Part shown: positions 41,304 through 50,306 of the stretch, piece after piece | Layout: each line of letters opens with the position of its first letter | How positions within the stretch are numbered: the stretch's first letter is position 1 | Assembly: GCF_003985145.1 (NCBI RefSeq) | Contig: NZ_ML133545.1 | Location: forward strand, 1 to 62,400 | Source: Rhizobium anhuiense | Lineage (GTDB): Bacteria > Pseudomonadota > Alphaproteobacteria > Rhizobiales > Rhizobiaceae | Length of the DNA: 62,400 bases | Reading direction: 5' to 3' | The notes under the pieces: generated by a model | Seen by the model: only the letters and a program-made list of their open reading frames with translations | Told to the model about the DNA's origin: nothing | Database searches by the model: none | Made by a program: the position numbers and the translations under genes

Positions 41304-41772
41304 GTCAAACAGATGCTTATCTCCCTTGAAAGAACGCACGTTCCTGTGGAATCGCTCGAAAGGTCTGTCCCCACAAGCGCTGTTTTGTCCCTGACGCTTC
41401 AATAGATTTGTCCCTGAGATCAAAACCTGTTTTTCTCGTTCCAGGTCTTTGATTAATTTCTCGGTGGTGGGAAGCCATATGGCTCAGCCGACGGCCGCCT
41501 CCTTGAATTGCATCACCGCTGCGGCTTCGATGTTGATGCGCCTACTCGTGCAGTAGGGAGCTTGGTTTGAAGGCTGATCCTTGCTGGACTCCCGCCTTGA
41601 CCCGATCTGCTCTCCCAGGACAGGGATTTCGACGGACGCTCGTCGATGATTGGAACCGCACTGAGCGCGGCATCGAGGCTCATTTTGGATAGGCGTATGG
41701 CAGCGCCGGTTAATCCACCGGCGCGATTTGGGTGCGATGGAAACTCGATCACGCTTATGCTACCGAGCCGTC
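41304..41772. other. Degenerate gap downstream of tRNA-Arg
   Basis: 469 bases with no convincing gene. ttgtccctga occurs twice (41385-41394, 41408-41417) and tgtccccac once (41366), at about 20-base spacing, recalling the repeated transposase sites at ends of some insertion sequences. Weak open frames on both strands have no recognisable product. It is probably remnant DNA from past insertions. Confidence 0.5.
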
Positions 41773-42297
41773 ATGGATAAAGAGGATTTCGATATGCTCT
41801 TTAATGAGCGCGTGGCTGGCCGCTTAGCTCGGCTTGGCTTCGTGTCGAAGGGCAAGACGCTGTACTTCCAAGAGAAGCACTTTACAATTGCGCTCGTCCG
41901 GCTGGGTGGCCGGATGAGCAGTCCCGGGTCAATCTCGCATATTCTCTGTTTTCGGCACTCGTTTCTGCGGGACAGGACCGAACGGATTCCGAGCAAGTTC
42001 CCCACAGAAGTGTTCGATTATCCCTATAAGTTCAAGCCGCTCGAAGATGCCGATAAGGAATTGGTCTATCGGCCTCAGAATCTGAATTATGATTACGAGC
42101 GCTTTCATTGGGAGAGCGCTGATGAACGATCAGTCTGTCAAGAGCTTGATCGAATAGCGGCTCATATCGAGAACCGATTTCTTCCGTGGGCTAAGACCCT
42201 GACGCCCGCGACGGCGAGGTTAGAAATCACGCAGTTTGGTGAGAAGGCGTGGTGCGAGCAAATGTGGATCGCAGACTACGCTGCTGCGGCTGAATGA
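41773..42297 (+). CDS. DUF4304-like hypothetical protein
   Basis: 174 residues from ATG 41773; the frame is open 45 bases further up. The opening MLFNERVAGRLARLGFVSKGKTLYFQEK resembles the start of DUF4304 proteins, which are mostly orphan cargo of mobile regions. No catalytic motif is evident and no membrane segment is seen. Codon use is more A/T rich than in the neighbours, supporting recent transfer. It lies between tRNA-Arg and an IS21 element. Function unknown. Confidence 0.6.
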   Translation: MDKEDFDMLFNERVAGRLARLGFVSKGKTLYFQEKHFTIALVRLGGRMSSPGSISHILCFRHSFLRDRTERIPSKFPTEVFDYPYKFKPLEDADKELVYRPQNLNYDYERFHWESADERSVCQELDRIAAHIENRFLPWAKTLTPATARLEITQFGEKAWCEQMWIADYAAAAE

Positions 42298-42464
42298 CCG
42301 CTATCCGTCAAACTACGACATAGCGTTTTCGCGAAAATCCTAATATTCGCGACAGAAAGATGATCGGTAGGAACGCTTCGGGATGACGTCAGACTGAAGT
42401 CCTATAACCTGTTGATTTGCACTGAGAAGTGACCCGGCATTTGCGCCGAGAATTGACCCGTCTC

Positions 42465-43261
42465 TTAGGTATGTTTCGGGTCGGTGGTTGCCGTCAAGTT
42501 TTTGCTTTTCTCCTTTGTAGTTTTGGGCCCATGAGCTGAGCTGTTCTTGAATCGGAAGCTGTCGTTTCCGGTTTCGAGGATGTGGCAGTGATGCGTCAGG
42601 CGATCGAGCAGCGCGGTGGTCATCTTGGCGTCGCCGAAGACGCTGGCCCATTCGCTGAAGCTCAGGTTGGTGGTGATGATGACGCTGGTTCTCTCGTAGA
42701 GCTTACTCAACAAGTGGAAGAGCAGTGCGCCGCCTGATGCGCTGAATGGCAGGTAGCCAAGCTCGTCCAGGATAACGAGGTCGGAGTGTATGAGGCGATT
42801 GGCGATTTGACCGGACCGTCCTTGGGCCTTCTCCTGCTCGAGAGCGTTGACCAGTTCGACGGTCGAGAAGAACCGAACCCGCTTATGATGATGCTCGATG
42901 GCTTGAACGCCGATCGCCGTGGCGACATGCGTTTTACCTCTGCCGGGTCCGCCAACCAGAACGATGTTGTTAGCCTCGCCGAGGAAGTCGCAGCGATGAA
43001 GCTGGCGCACGAGCTCTTCGTTGATCTCGCTGCTGTCAGATCACGGTAGGCGGGAAAGCGTGCCGTCTTGAGCTGATAGGCTCTCGATCTGACCTCCCTT
43101 TCTGCCGTCTCCGCTTTGAGGAGCTGCGACAGGACCGGAATCGCGGCCTCGAAAGCCGGCGCTCCCTGTTCGGTCAGTTCCCCGACAGCCTGGGCCATAC
43201 CGTGCATCTTCAATTGCCGCAGCATGATCACGATCGCGCCGCTTGCTGGGTTATGACGCAT
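42465..43261 (-). pseudogene. istB: IS21 helper ATPase IstB, frame-disrupted
   Basis: The start at 43261 overlaps the istA stop. The first frame runs to ARFPAYRDL near residue 75. The protein then continues in another frame as SSEINEELVRQLHRCDFL, followed by Walker A GGPGRGKT, LVILDELGYLPF and a normal C-terminus, stop 42465. The shift is at about 43030-43041. IstB proteins I know have a few residues (GFDFA-like) between these parts, so loss of about 16 bases would explain it. The P-loop half has no start of its own, so the element is probably not self-mobile. Confidence 0.8.
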
Positions 43262-44777
43262 GGCGAATCTCCGTCTTTCTCAGGGTGTCGTAGCGTTCGA
43301 CATTGGCCTTTGGTTCATTGGTGAGTGTCAGTGCTTGCGGCGCATCTATGGTCGGCGGCGTGAAGGATTTGCCGTTAACGAGGCGATGCAACAAGTTCAG
43401 CACATGCGTCTTGGTCGGAACGCCGGACTTCAGCGCCATGTCGACGGCCGAGAGGACGGCTTGTTCATCGTGCTGCAGGACGAGCGCCAGGATATCGACC
43501 ATCTCACGGTCTCCGCCGGGCTTCTTTAGCAGGTGCTGCTGCAAGGTTTTGAAGGCCTCGGGAAGCTCGGTGAATGGAGCACCGTTGCGCAGAGCGCCGG
43601 GTTTGCGTTGCACGACCGCGAGATAATGTCGCCAGTCATAAACCGTCTGTCCCGGCCGATCATGGGAGCGGTCGATAATACGCTGGTGTTCGCAGATGAT
43701 CAGGCCTTCGGCGACGACGACGACACGATCCGGATAGACCCGCAGGCTCACCGGTCGATTGGCGAAGGACGCCGGAACGCTGTAGCGGTTGCGCTCCAGA
43801 TGCACGAGGCAGGTCGGCGAGACACGTTTGGTGTATTCGACAAATCCATCAAATGGACGGGAGACCGGCATGAGAGTCCGTGCTTCCTCCGCCCAGATAT
43901 CGGCGATGGTGCCGCGCATTTGGCCGTGTGGCGTCTTCGCCCAGAACTCTTTGCAACGTTGCTCCAGCCACTCGTTGAGGGCCTCCAGCGATGGAAAGCG
44001 CGGCATGGGTTGCCAAAGGCGATGACGAGCGTCCTGGACGTTCTTCTCGACCTGCCCCTTTTCCCAGCCTGACGCCGGATTGCAGAACTCCGGTTCGAAC
44101 AGATAGTGGCTGGCCATCGCCAGGAAGCGGCCGTTGACGTCGCGCTCCTTGGCGCGGCCGACCTTGTCAATCGCCGTCTTCATGTTGTCGTAGATGCCGC
44201 GCCGGGGGACGCCACCGAAGACGCGAAATGCGTGATTGTGGGCGTCGAACAGCATCTCGTGCGTCTGCAGGAGATAGGCCCGGACGATAAAGGCCCTGGA
44301 GTAGCTCAGCTTCGTATGGGCCACCTGCAGCTTGGTGCGCTCATTGCCGATGATGGCCCAATCTTCCGACCAATCGAACTGGAACGCTTCACCGGGTTCG
44401 AATGCCAAAGGCACGAATGTTCCGCGTCCCGACCTCTGAAGTTCTCTCTGCCGGTCGGCTCTCCAATCCCGAGCAAAAGCGGCGACACGGCAATAGGAAC
44501 CCTCGTAGCCCAAGCTCAGCAGGTCGGCATGGAGCTGCTTGAGAGTCCGCTTCTGTTTGCGGGATTTGTTCGCTTCCGTCTTCAGCCAGGCCGATAGTCT
44601 ATCGGCAAAGGGGTCAAGCTTGCTCGGGCGGGCCGGGACCTTGAACTTTGGCTCCACGCCATCAAGACCGAGATATTTGCGGATGGTATTCCGGGACAGG
44701 CCGATCCTGCGGCAAATCTCCCGGATCGATAAATGCTCTCTAAGATGCCAGCGTCGGATCACGCTCAATAACGCCAT
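43251..44777 (-). CDS. istA: IS21-family transposase IstA
   Basis: 508 residues from ATG 44777, with GGAG eight bases upstream; a TTG at 44837 would add 20. The N-terminal helix-turn-helix is LREHLSIREICRRIGLSRNTIRKYL. The DDE integrase core shows FQFDWSED, GGVPRRGIYDNMKTA and WEKGQVEKNVQ with the catalytic acids. The C-terminal region is intact. It overlaps istB by 11 bases, as usual for the family. Confidence 0.93.
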   Translation of the reverse strand: MALLSVIRRWHLREHLSIREICRRIGLSRNTIRKYLGLDGVEPKFKVPARPSKLDPFADRLSAWLKTEANKSRKQKRTLKQLHADLLSLGYEGSYCRVAAFARDWRADRQRELQRSGRGTFVPLAFEPGEAFQFDWSEDWAIIGNERTKLQVAHTKLSYSRAFIVRAYLLQTHEMLFDAHNHAFRVFGGVPRRGIYDNMKTAIDKVGRAKERDVNGRFLAMASHYLFEPEFCNPASGWEKGQVEKNVQDARHRLWQPMPRFPSLEALNEWLEQRCKEFWAKTPHGQMRGTIADIWAEEARTLMPVSRPFDGFVEYTKRVSPTCLVHLERNRYSVPASFANRPVSLRVYPDRVVVVAEGLIICEHQRIIDRSHDRPGQTVYDWRHYLAVVQRKPGALRNGAPFTELPEAFKTLQQHLLKKPGGDREMVDILALVLQHDEQAVLSAVDMALKSGVPTKTHVLNLLHRLVNGKSFTPPTIDAPQALTLTNEPKANVERYDTLRKTEIRHAS

Positions 44778-44891
44778 GTCGATCACTCCATAGCTCCCGC
44801 TGAAAACACGCGGAGCAAGGTTCAAAACATCGGTCAATTCTCGATGAAAATATCTCGCAATGCCGGATCACTTCTCAGTGCAAATCAACAG

Positions 44892-45418
44892 CAATACAAT
44901 CAATGGCCGCCTATCTCCTCTGGGACAAACCTACCGAACCGCTCCATCCTGCGGACATGCAAGAACGCAATAATGATGTCATGAGAAACCGGCCTTTGAT
45001 CGGTAATAGCCAGGCCAAGTGTCGCGTTGAGGCCGCACGACCGAACTCTTCGGATGCAGAAATTGGCGATCGATTGGATTCGTTCAATTGGCTAGTTTTT
45101 CGACATCGGCGTCGATCTACGGTCAGTCAGCTCAAAATGGACGATCGCGTCTCAGCACAGACTGCCCCATCGAAAAAACACTCCGGCTAGAACCGCTGGA
45201 TCAGGACGATCAACGAATATATTTGCAATCAGTGTTGAGCCGGTCGCAAATCTGCGCACATCGGAGCATGCTATCGCAAAGTGGATACAACCACGCTAGC
45301 GAATTAGCCGTCCTAAACTGAAAACAGTCTCTGCAATAACCGCGCGCAGCGTCGGCCCTGATGGTCAGCCATGCGAAGTCCTTGGCACGGCTGCCTCGGC
45401 ATCCCAGCCCGTAAAGAA
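44892..45418. other. Gap between IS21 element and eut promoter
   Basis: About 527 bases of mixed composition with no convincing gene on either strand. An activator-binding site for the sigma-54 promoter should lie here, but I could not identify one; no NifA-type TGT-N10-ACA was found. The region may hold remains of whatever preceded the IS insertion. Confidence 0.45.
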
Positions 45419-45434
45419 TGGCACGCTTCTTGCG
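45419..45434 (+). promoter_or_regulatory. Sigma-54 (RpoN) promoter for eutBC-eat
   Basis: TGGCACGCTTCTTGCG matches the RpoN consensus TGGCACG-N4-TTGC at every fixed base, with correct -24/-12 spacing. Transcription would start near 45446, giving a leader of about 100 bases before eutB. Such promoters need an enhancer-binding activator; none is encoded in the window. Confidence 0.75.
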
Positions 45435-45544
45435 TTGTTTGGCGTAGTGCCGAGCATACTCGGCGGAAGCCCGCGAATGCCCACAATCGGAAGGTGGACG
45501 AGTTCCCGGACATCGAGAATAGGCTGATCGACGGCCAGGAGCAG

Positions 45545-46942
45545 ATGACAACATATTCGATCGTTCTAGGACGCGAACGCCATGTCTTTCAGGATCTGAA
45601 ATCGGTATTGGCTTGCGCTTCGCCATTGAAATCAGGTGACGTGCTGGCCGGGATCGCCGCGTCAAGCAACGAGCGGCGGGTGGCCGCCCGCTATCTGCTT
45701 GCGGATATGCCTCTCAAAACCTTCCTGGAGGATCTCGTCATCCCATACGAGATCGACGAGGTCAGCCGACTGATCGTCGACCGCCATGATTGGACGGCAT
45801 TCGCGCCGATATCTCATATGACGGTCGGCGAGTTTCGCGATTGGCTTCTCTCCTATGACGCGACCGCCGAAAGACTGCTTGCCATTGCACCGGGCCTCAC
45901 CCCCGAGATGGTCGCGGCGGTCTCCAAGATCATGCGCAACCATGATCTGATCACCGTCGCCGGCAAATGCAGGGTGGTCACGGCCTTTCGTTCCACGATC
46001 GGTCTGCCCGGCCGGCTGTCGAGCCGTCTTCAGCCCAATCATCCCACCGATGATCCTGAAGGTGTCGCCGGCTCGACGCTCGACGGACTTCTTTATGGGA
46101 TCGGCGATGCGGTGATCGGCATCAACCCGGCTACCGACAATCTCGAGGCATGCACAAGATTGATGGTTCTTTTCGACCGGCTGCGCGAACAGTTCGATAT
46201 CCCGACCCAATCCTGCGTGTTGACCCATGTCACCACGTCAATCAAGGCGATCGAGGCTGGAGCGCCGCTCGATCTGGTGTTCCAGTCAATCGCCGGCTCG
46301 GAAGCCGCCAATAAGGGTTTCGGCATCGACCTCGCCCTCCTGAGGGAAGGCCAGCAGGCGGCACTTTCCATGAAGCGCGGCACGGTCGGCAACAATGTCA
46401 TGTATCTGGAGACCGGCCAGGGCAGCGCCCTCTCGGCCGACGCCCATCATGGCGTGGACGAACAGACGGTGGAGGCGCGGGCCTATGCCGTTGCACGTGA
46501 GCTCGATCCGTTGCTCGTCAATACCGTGGTCGGCTTCATTGGCCCCGAATATCTTTTCGACGCCAAGCAAATTATCCGCGCCGGGCTCGAAGACCATTTC
46601 TGCGGCAAACTGCTTGGCGTGCCGATGGGGGTCGACGTTTGCTACACGAACCATGCGGAAGCCGACCAGGACGATATGGACAATCTGATGGTGCTGCTGA
46701 CTGTCGCGGGTGTCAGCTTTCTGATCGCGGTGCCCGGCGCCGACGACGTCATGCTCAATTATCAGAGCCTTTCCTACCACGATATTGTCGGCCTCAGGCA
46801 CCAGTTCAATCGTCCGCCGGCTCCGGAGTTCGAAGCCTGGCTTCATCGCATGGGCATGCTTGATCACACGGGTCGTCTTGCGCCTGCCAGCGCCTCGGGC
46901 GCCTTCTTCCGCAATCTCTTGAGCTACAGGGCATCCGCATGA
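45545..46942 (+). CDS. eutB: Ethanolamine ammonia-lyase heavy chain
   Basis: 465 residues from ATG 45545 with AGGAG just upstream; the open frame continues 174 bases further but across the promoter. Typical EutB blocks are KSGDVLAGIAASS, TTIGLPGRLSSRLQPNHPTDDP, GVGDAVIGINPAT-like GIGDAVIGINPATD, YLETGQGSALSADAH and GLEDHFCGKLLGVPMGVD. With EutC it uses adenosylcobalamin radical chemistry to turn ethanolamine into acetaldehyde and ammonia. eutC overlaps by 4 bases (ATGA). No reactivase eutA or microcompartment genes are near. Confidence 0.95.
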   Translation: MTTYSIVLGRERHVFQDLKSVLACASPLKSGDVLAGIAASSNERRVAARYLLADMPLKTFLEDLVIPYEIDEVSRLIVDRHDWTAFAPISHMTVGEFRDWLLSYDATAERLLAIAPGLTPEMVAAVSKIMRNHDLITVAGKCRVVTAFRSTIGLPGRLSSRLQPNHPTDDPEGVAGSTLDGLLYGIGDAVIGINPATDNLEACTRLMVLFDRLREQFDIPTQSCVLTHVTTSIKAIEAGAPLDLVFQSIAGSEAANKGFGIDLALLREGQQAALSMKRGTVGNNVMYLETGQGSALSADAHHGVDEQTVEARAYAVARELDPLLVNTVVGFIGPEYLFDAKQIIRAGLEDHFCGKLLGVPMGVDVCYTNHAEADQDDMDNLMVLLTVAGVSFLIAVPGADDVMLNYQSLSYHDIVGLRHQFNRPPAPEFEAWLHRMGMLDHTGRLAPASASGAFFRNLLSYRASA

Positions 46943-47685
46943 CTCCCTTCGAACGCGATCCGTTTGCGCGGTTCCGCAACGCCACACGCGCCCGCATTGG
47001 GCTTGGAAGAGCAGGCGACGCCTTGCCGACATCGGCAATTCTCGACTTCCAGCTTGCCCATGCCCGGGCGCGGGATGCCGTGCATGGGCAAGTGGATTTT
47101 GTCGCCCTTGCCAAGCAGCTTGCTCCCGTGCCGACGATCCGGATTCGGTCTCGCGCCAAAGACCGGACGATCTATCTGGCGCGCCCGGATCTCGGCCGTC
47201 AGACCAACGCAGCCGATCTCCCGAGCCCAGGCGATCGTTATGATATCGCCTTCATCATTGCCGACGGACTTTCGGCCTCGGCGGTCGAGCACCACGCGGT
47301 GCCGCTGTTTAACGCATGCATGAAGCGTCTCGGGGCCTTCAGCGTCGCCCCGGTGATATTGGGCGAGCAGGCGCGGGTGGCATTTGGCGATGAAGCGGCG
47401 GCGGCGTTTGGTGCGGAAGTTGCCATCGTGCTGATCGGCGAGAGGCCGGGACTAAGCGTGCCTGACAGCCTCGGCGCCTACATCACCTTCCGACCGCAAT
47501 CGGGACGGCGCGACAGCGAGCGCAACTGTATTTCCAATATTCATGCCGACGGGCTCAGCTACGAGGTCGCGGCCGACAAGATCGTCTGGATCGTCCGGGA
47601 GGCGCTGCGACTGCAGCTGACCGGTGTCGATCTCAAGGAAAATGCCGAAGGCGCCATAGAAGCGCTGCCACACCAAGAAGCATAA
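46939..47685 (+). CDS. eutC: Ethanolamine ammonia-lyase light chain
   Basis: 248 residues. The start TPFERDPFARFRNATRARIGLGRAGDALPT and the cobalamin-binding Rossmann-like part (IAFIIADGLSASAVEHHA; VGERPGLSVPDSLGAY-like) identify EutC. The conserved ERNCISNIHADGLSY follows near 195. It supplies much of the B12-binding surface of the EutBC complex. ATG 46939 overlaps eutB's stop, ensuring balanced synthesis. Confidence 0.95.
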   Translation: MTPFERDPFARFRNATRARIGLGRAGDALPTSAILDFQLAHARARDAVHGQVDFVALAKQLAPVPTIRIRSRAKDRTIYLARPDLGRQTNAADLPSPGDRYDIAFIIADGLSASAVEHHAVPLFNACMKRLGAFSVAPVILGEQARVAFGDEAAAAFGAEVAIVLIGERPGLSVPDSLGAYITFRPQSGRRDSERNCISNIHADGLSYEVAADKIVWIVREALRLQLTGVDLKENAEGAIEALPHQEA

Positions 47686-47714
47686 AGTTCAATCTACAAA
47701 ACAGGGGAACAATC

Positions 47715-49079
47715 ATGTCAAATTCTCAACCGACGCTCGCCAAGAGCCTGACCGGGCTGCACTTATGGGGACTTGCAGTCGGCCTCGTCATCTCCGGCGA
47801 ATATTTCGGCTGGAGCTATGGCTGGGCGGCGGCCGGCACACTCGGCTTCTTGATCACCACGATTCTGATCGCCGTCATGTACACCACCTTCATTTTCTCC
47901 TTCACGGAGTTGACAACGGCTATTCCGCATGCGGGTGGGCCGTTTGCCTATGCGCTCAGGGCCTTCGGCCCGCTCGGCGGCTTCGTTGCGGGCTTTGCAA
48001 CACTGGTGGAATTCGTCTTCGCGCCTCCGGCCATCGCGCTTGCGATCGGCGCCTATCTCAATGTGCAGTTTCCGGGGCTCGATCCGAAACTGGCGGCCGT
48101 CGGCGCCTATCTCATCTTCATGGCGCTCAATATCGTCGGCGTCACCATCGCCGCGACATTCGAGCTCTTCATTACCATCCTAGCCATTATTGAACTCCTG
48201 GTCTTTATGGGTGTCGTTCTGCCCGGCTTCTCCGTCGCCAACTTCGCGGCCAATGGCTGGGCTGGCGCCCCTGAATTATCGGTTGGCGCCATTGGAGGCA
48301 TCTTTGCCGCGATTCCGTTCGCCATCTGGTTCTTCCTGGCGATCGAAGGTGCGGCAATGGCTGCAGAGGAAACCAAAAATCCCACCCGCACCGTGCCGAT
48401 CGCCTATATCGCAGGGATTCTCACTCTCGTATTCCTGGCTTTCGGCACGATGATCTTCGCGGGAGGTGTTGGCGACTGGCGTACGCTGTCCAACATCAAC
48501 GATCCGTTGCCGCAGGCGATGAAGGCTGTCGTCGGAGAATCCTCCGGCTGGCTGCACATGCTCGTCTGGATCGGCCTGTTCGGCCTGATCGCATCGTTCC
48601 ATGGCATCATCATGGGGTATTCCAGGCAGATCTTTGCGCTGGGTCGCGCAGGCTACCTGCCGGAAGTTCTCGCGAAGATTCACCCGAAATTCCGCACGCC
48701 CTACCTTGCTATCCTCGCAGGCGGCGTTGTCGGCATTGCCGCGATCTTCTCCGACAACCTGATCCAGATCGGCGGCTTGCCGCTGACTGCCAATATCGTC
48801 ACGATGTCGGTGTTCGGCGCGATCATCATGTACATCGTCTCCATGGCATCGCTGTTCAAACTTCGTCGGACCGAGCCCGAGCTTGCCCGGCCGTTCAAGG
48901 CCTGGGGCTATCCGGTTATCCCGGCCATTGCCCTTGGGCTTGCGCTGGTCGCGCTGGCGGCGATGATCTACTACAACTTCCTGATCTTCTTGATCTTCCT
49001 GGCGATGGGCGCGGTAGCGTTCGGTATCTGGCGCTTGCTGTCCGGCGGCGTCGCCAAGGAAGCGGCCGCTTCCGCGTAA
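47715..49079 (+). CDS. eat: Ethanolamine permease (APC superfamily)
   Basis: 454 residues with about twelve membrane helices. GLHLWGLAVGLVISGEYFGWSYGWAAAG at the N-terminus and EGAAMAAEETKNPTRTVPIAYIAG near 218 are hallmarks of the Eat/ethanolamine permease group of APC transporters. GGGG-type AACAGGGGAA ribosome site at good spacing. It starts 29 bases after eutC and completes the minimal uptake-plus-lyase operon, letting the cell use ethanolamine from membrane phospholipid as nitrogen and possibly carbon source. Confidence 0.92.
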   Translation: MSNSQPTLAKSLTGLHLWGLAVGLVISGEYFGWSYGWAAAGTLGFLITTILIAVMYTTFIFSFTELTTAIPHAGGPFAYALRAFGPLGGFVAGFATLVEFVFAPPAIALAIGAYLNVQFPGLDPKLAAVGAYLIFMALNIVGVTIAATFELFITILAIIELLVFMGVVLPGFSVANFAANGWAGAPELSVGAIGGIFAAIPFAIWFFLAIEGAAMAAEETKNPTRTVPIAYIAGILTLVFLAFGTMIFAGGVGDWRTLSNINDPLPQAMKAVVGESSGWLHMLVWIGLFGLIASFHGIIMGYSRQIFALGRAGYLPEVLAKIHPKFRTPYLAILAGGVVGIAAIFSDNLIQIGGLPLTANIVTMSVFGAIIMYIVSMASLFKLRRTEPELARPFKAWGYPVIPAIALGLALVALAAMIYYNFLIFLIFLAMGAVAFGIWRLLSGGVAKEAAASA

Positions 49080-49144
49080 CAAGGCTCTCCGGCCCGATCA
49101 TCAAGCAGGCAACGGGACGAGCCTGTTTCGATCGATATCAACGA

Positions 49145-49169
49145 TCCCCCACCGACATTTGGCGGGGGA
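49145..49169 (+). terminator. GC hairpin after eat
   Basis: tccccc/ggggga arms with an inner cc/gg pair around gacattt. No U tract follows. It likely marks the end of the eut operon. Confidence 0.45.
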
Positions 49170-49256
49170 ATTCGAGCACAAAGCCCAGCCCGCTCGCAAA
49201 ATTCTTAATTTCCTCCTCGAGATAAGCTCGCGCCAAGCCGCTTTCGCCGTCGTTGG

Positions 49257-49775
49257 TTACCGCACCTCACGATGGACCCGCCGCGTCCTCACCGCCTGCC
49301 GCGCGCCTAATCCCAGCAGCGCCGCCACGATCCAGCCACCGATAAAACCGATCGCGCCCCAGACAAGCCCGGCAAAACTGACCGGCACGCCGGGCACGAA
49401 ATCACGCCAGGTATTGGCGAAGACGACGTCATCGGCATTGCCCAGCAGCACGAAGGGCTTGGCGACGGGTGCGGCGGTACCGAGGTGGAGCTGCTGCGAC
49501 AGCAGCGTTTCGTAGCGCGTGATCGTGCTGCGCATCGAGACGCCGCGGTCGCGCAGGAAATCATCGGACGATTGCGCATAGGCGTTCAGCGCTTGCTGGC
49601 GATCGAGATGGTGTTCGGCCGCCTGGGCATTGAAATCCTCGACGATGACGCGCAATTCGTCGATCGCCCCGCCGATCCGCTGGCGGTATTGCTGCGCAAA
49701 TTCCGGCGCCTGCGAAAACACCGTGCCGCCGGCAAGCCCGGCGACAATAGCGATGATTCTTGCAATCGGACCCAT
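49257..49775 (-). CDS. DUF2937 membrane protein
   Basis: 172 residues. An N-terminal hydrophobic helix (about 5-22) is followed by a long periplasmic helical section with FAQQYRQRIGGAIDEL, then a C-terminal membrane helix (about 133-157) and a basic end RTRRVHREVR. This layout and the opening match the DUF2937 family, whose function is unknown. It is convergent with the eut operon, with about 180 bases between stops. Confidence 0.82.
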   Translation of the reverse strand: MGPIARIIAIVAGLAGGTVFSQAPEFAQQYRQRIGGAIDELRVIVEDFNAQAAEHHLDRQQALNAYAQSSDDFLRDRGVSMRSTITRYETLLSQQLHLGTAAPVAKPFVLLGNADDVVFANTWRDFVPGVPVSFAGLVWGAIGFIGGWIVAALLGLGARQAVRTRRVHREVR

Positions 49776-49935
49776 GATTGATGCCTCCGGCTGTCCCCTG
49801 CGCTAACGATCCGCGGCCGTAAAGGTTTCTGCCTTCGACACAATCGGTAACGCTATGTGATTGAACCGACGGCGCTTCCGGCGAGTTGATGCCCTGACCA
49901 ACCCAGAATGACCAACTCAGAAAGAGAGACTTGTC

Positions 49936-50178
49936 ATGAAACAGATTATCCTTGCCTGCACGCTCACTGCTGCATCCATCTTTTCCGCAATGCCGTCCCA
50001 GGCGGCAAGTGTAACCATCACCACGGACGACGCGCGTCCCACCTACCGTCATGCGGAACGGCCCTATTACCGCCATCACATGAGGCCGCGCCACGTCTCC
50101 CAGGATTGCTTCACCAAGACGGAAAAAATCCGCCGTCACGGCCATACGGTCGTCAAGGAAACCCGAATCTGCCGATAA
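49936..50178 (+). CDS. Small secreted His/Arg-rich protein
   Basis: 80 residues with a Sec signal peptide cleaved near SQAASV (residue 23). The mature part is only about 57 residues, rich in His, Arg and Tyr (HAERPYYRHHMRPRH), with one Cys pair (SQDCF and ETRICR) that could form a disulfide. GAAAGAGAG ribosome site upstream, strong terminator downstream, so it is a stand-alone gene. Similar short periplasmic proteins are common in rhizobia; function unknown. Confidence 0.75.
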   Translation: MKQIILACTLTAASIFSAMPSQAASVTITTDDARPTYRHAERPYYRHHMRPRHVSQDCFTKTEKIRRHGHTVVKETRICR

Positions 50179-50194
50179 GGCAAATCCCTACGGG

Positions 50195-50226
50195 AAAGCC
50201 CGGCTGATCTTCGCAGCCGGGCTTTT
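50195..50226 (+). terminator. Strong rho-independent terminator
   Basis: aaagcccggct and agccgggcttt are perfect 11-bp arms around gatcttcgc, followed by T. It ends the secreted-protein gene. Confidence 0.88.
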
Positions 50227-50306
50227 CATCTGATCTCGCCTCGATCTCGCAGATGAGGAACTTTCGCAATATCAGCCGCGTTTATTGCGAAACGGGAGTG
50301 TTCATC

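Larger units (their letters stand above)
42409..44891 (-). mobile_element. IS21-family insertion sequence
   Basis: Terminal inverted repeats of about 33 bp begin ctgttgatttgcactgag at 42409 and its complement ends at 44891, with a further matching block (gagaattgacc) inside each end. The element carries istA and a broken istB in the usual order. No clear target-site duplication is visible (ataac on the left, caata on the right), so one end may have rearranged. It lies between the DUF4304-like gene and the eut operon. Confidence 0.88.

Noticed and set aside
42465..43261. Programmed frameshift in istB
   Set aside because: IS21 istB is normally one frame; no slippery heptamer is at the junction, and residues appear to be missing, so deletion is simpler.
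44892..45418. Cobalamin riboswitch or NifA site before eutB
   Set aside because: Neither a B12 box nor TGT-N10-ACA is present.
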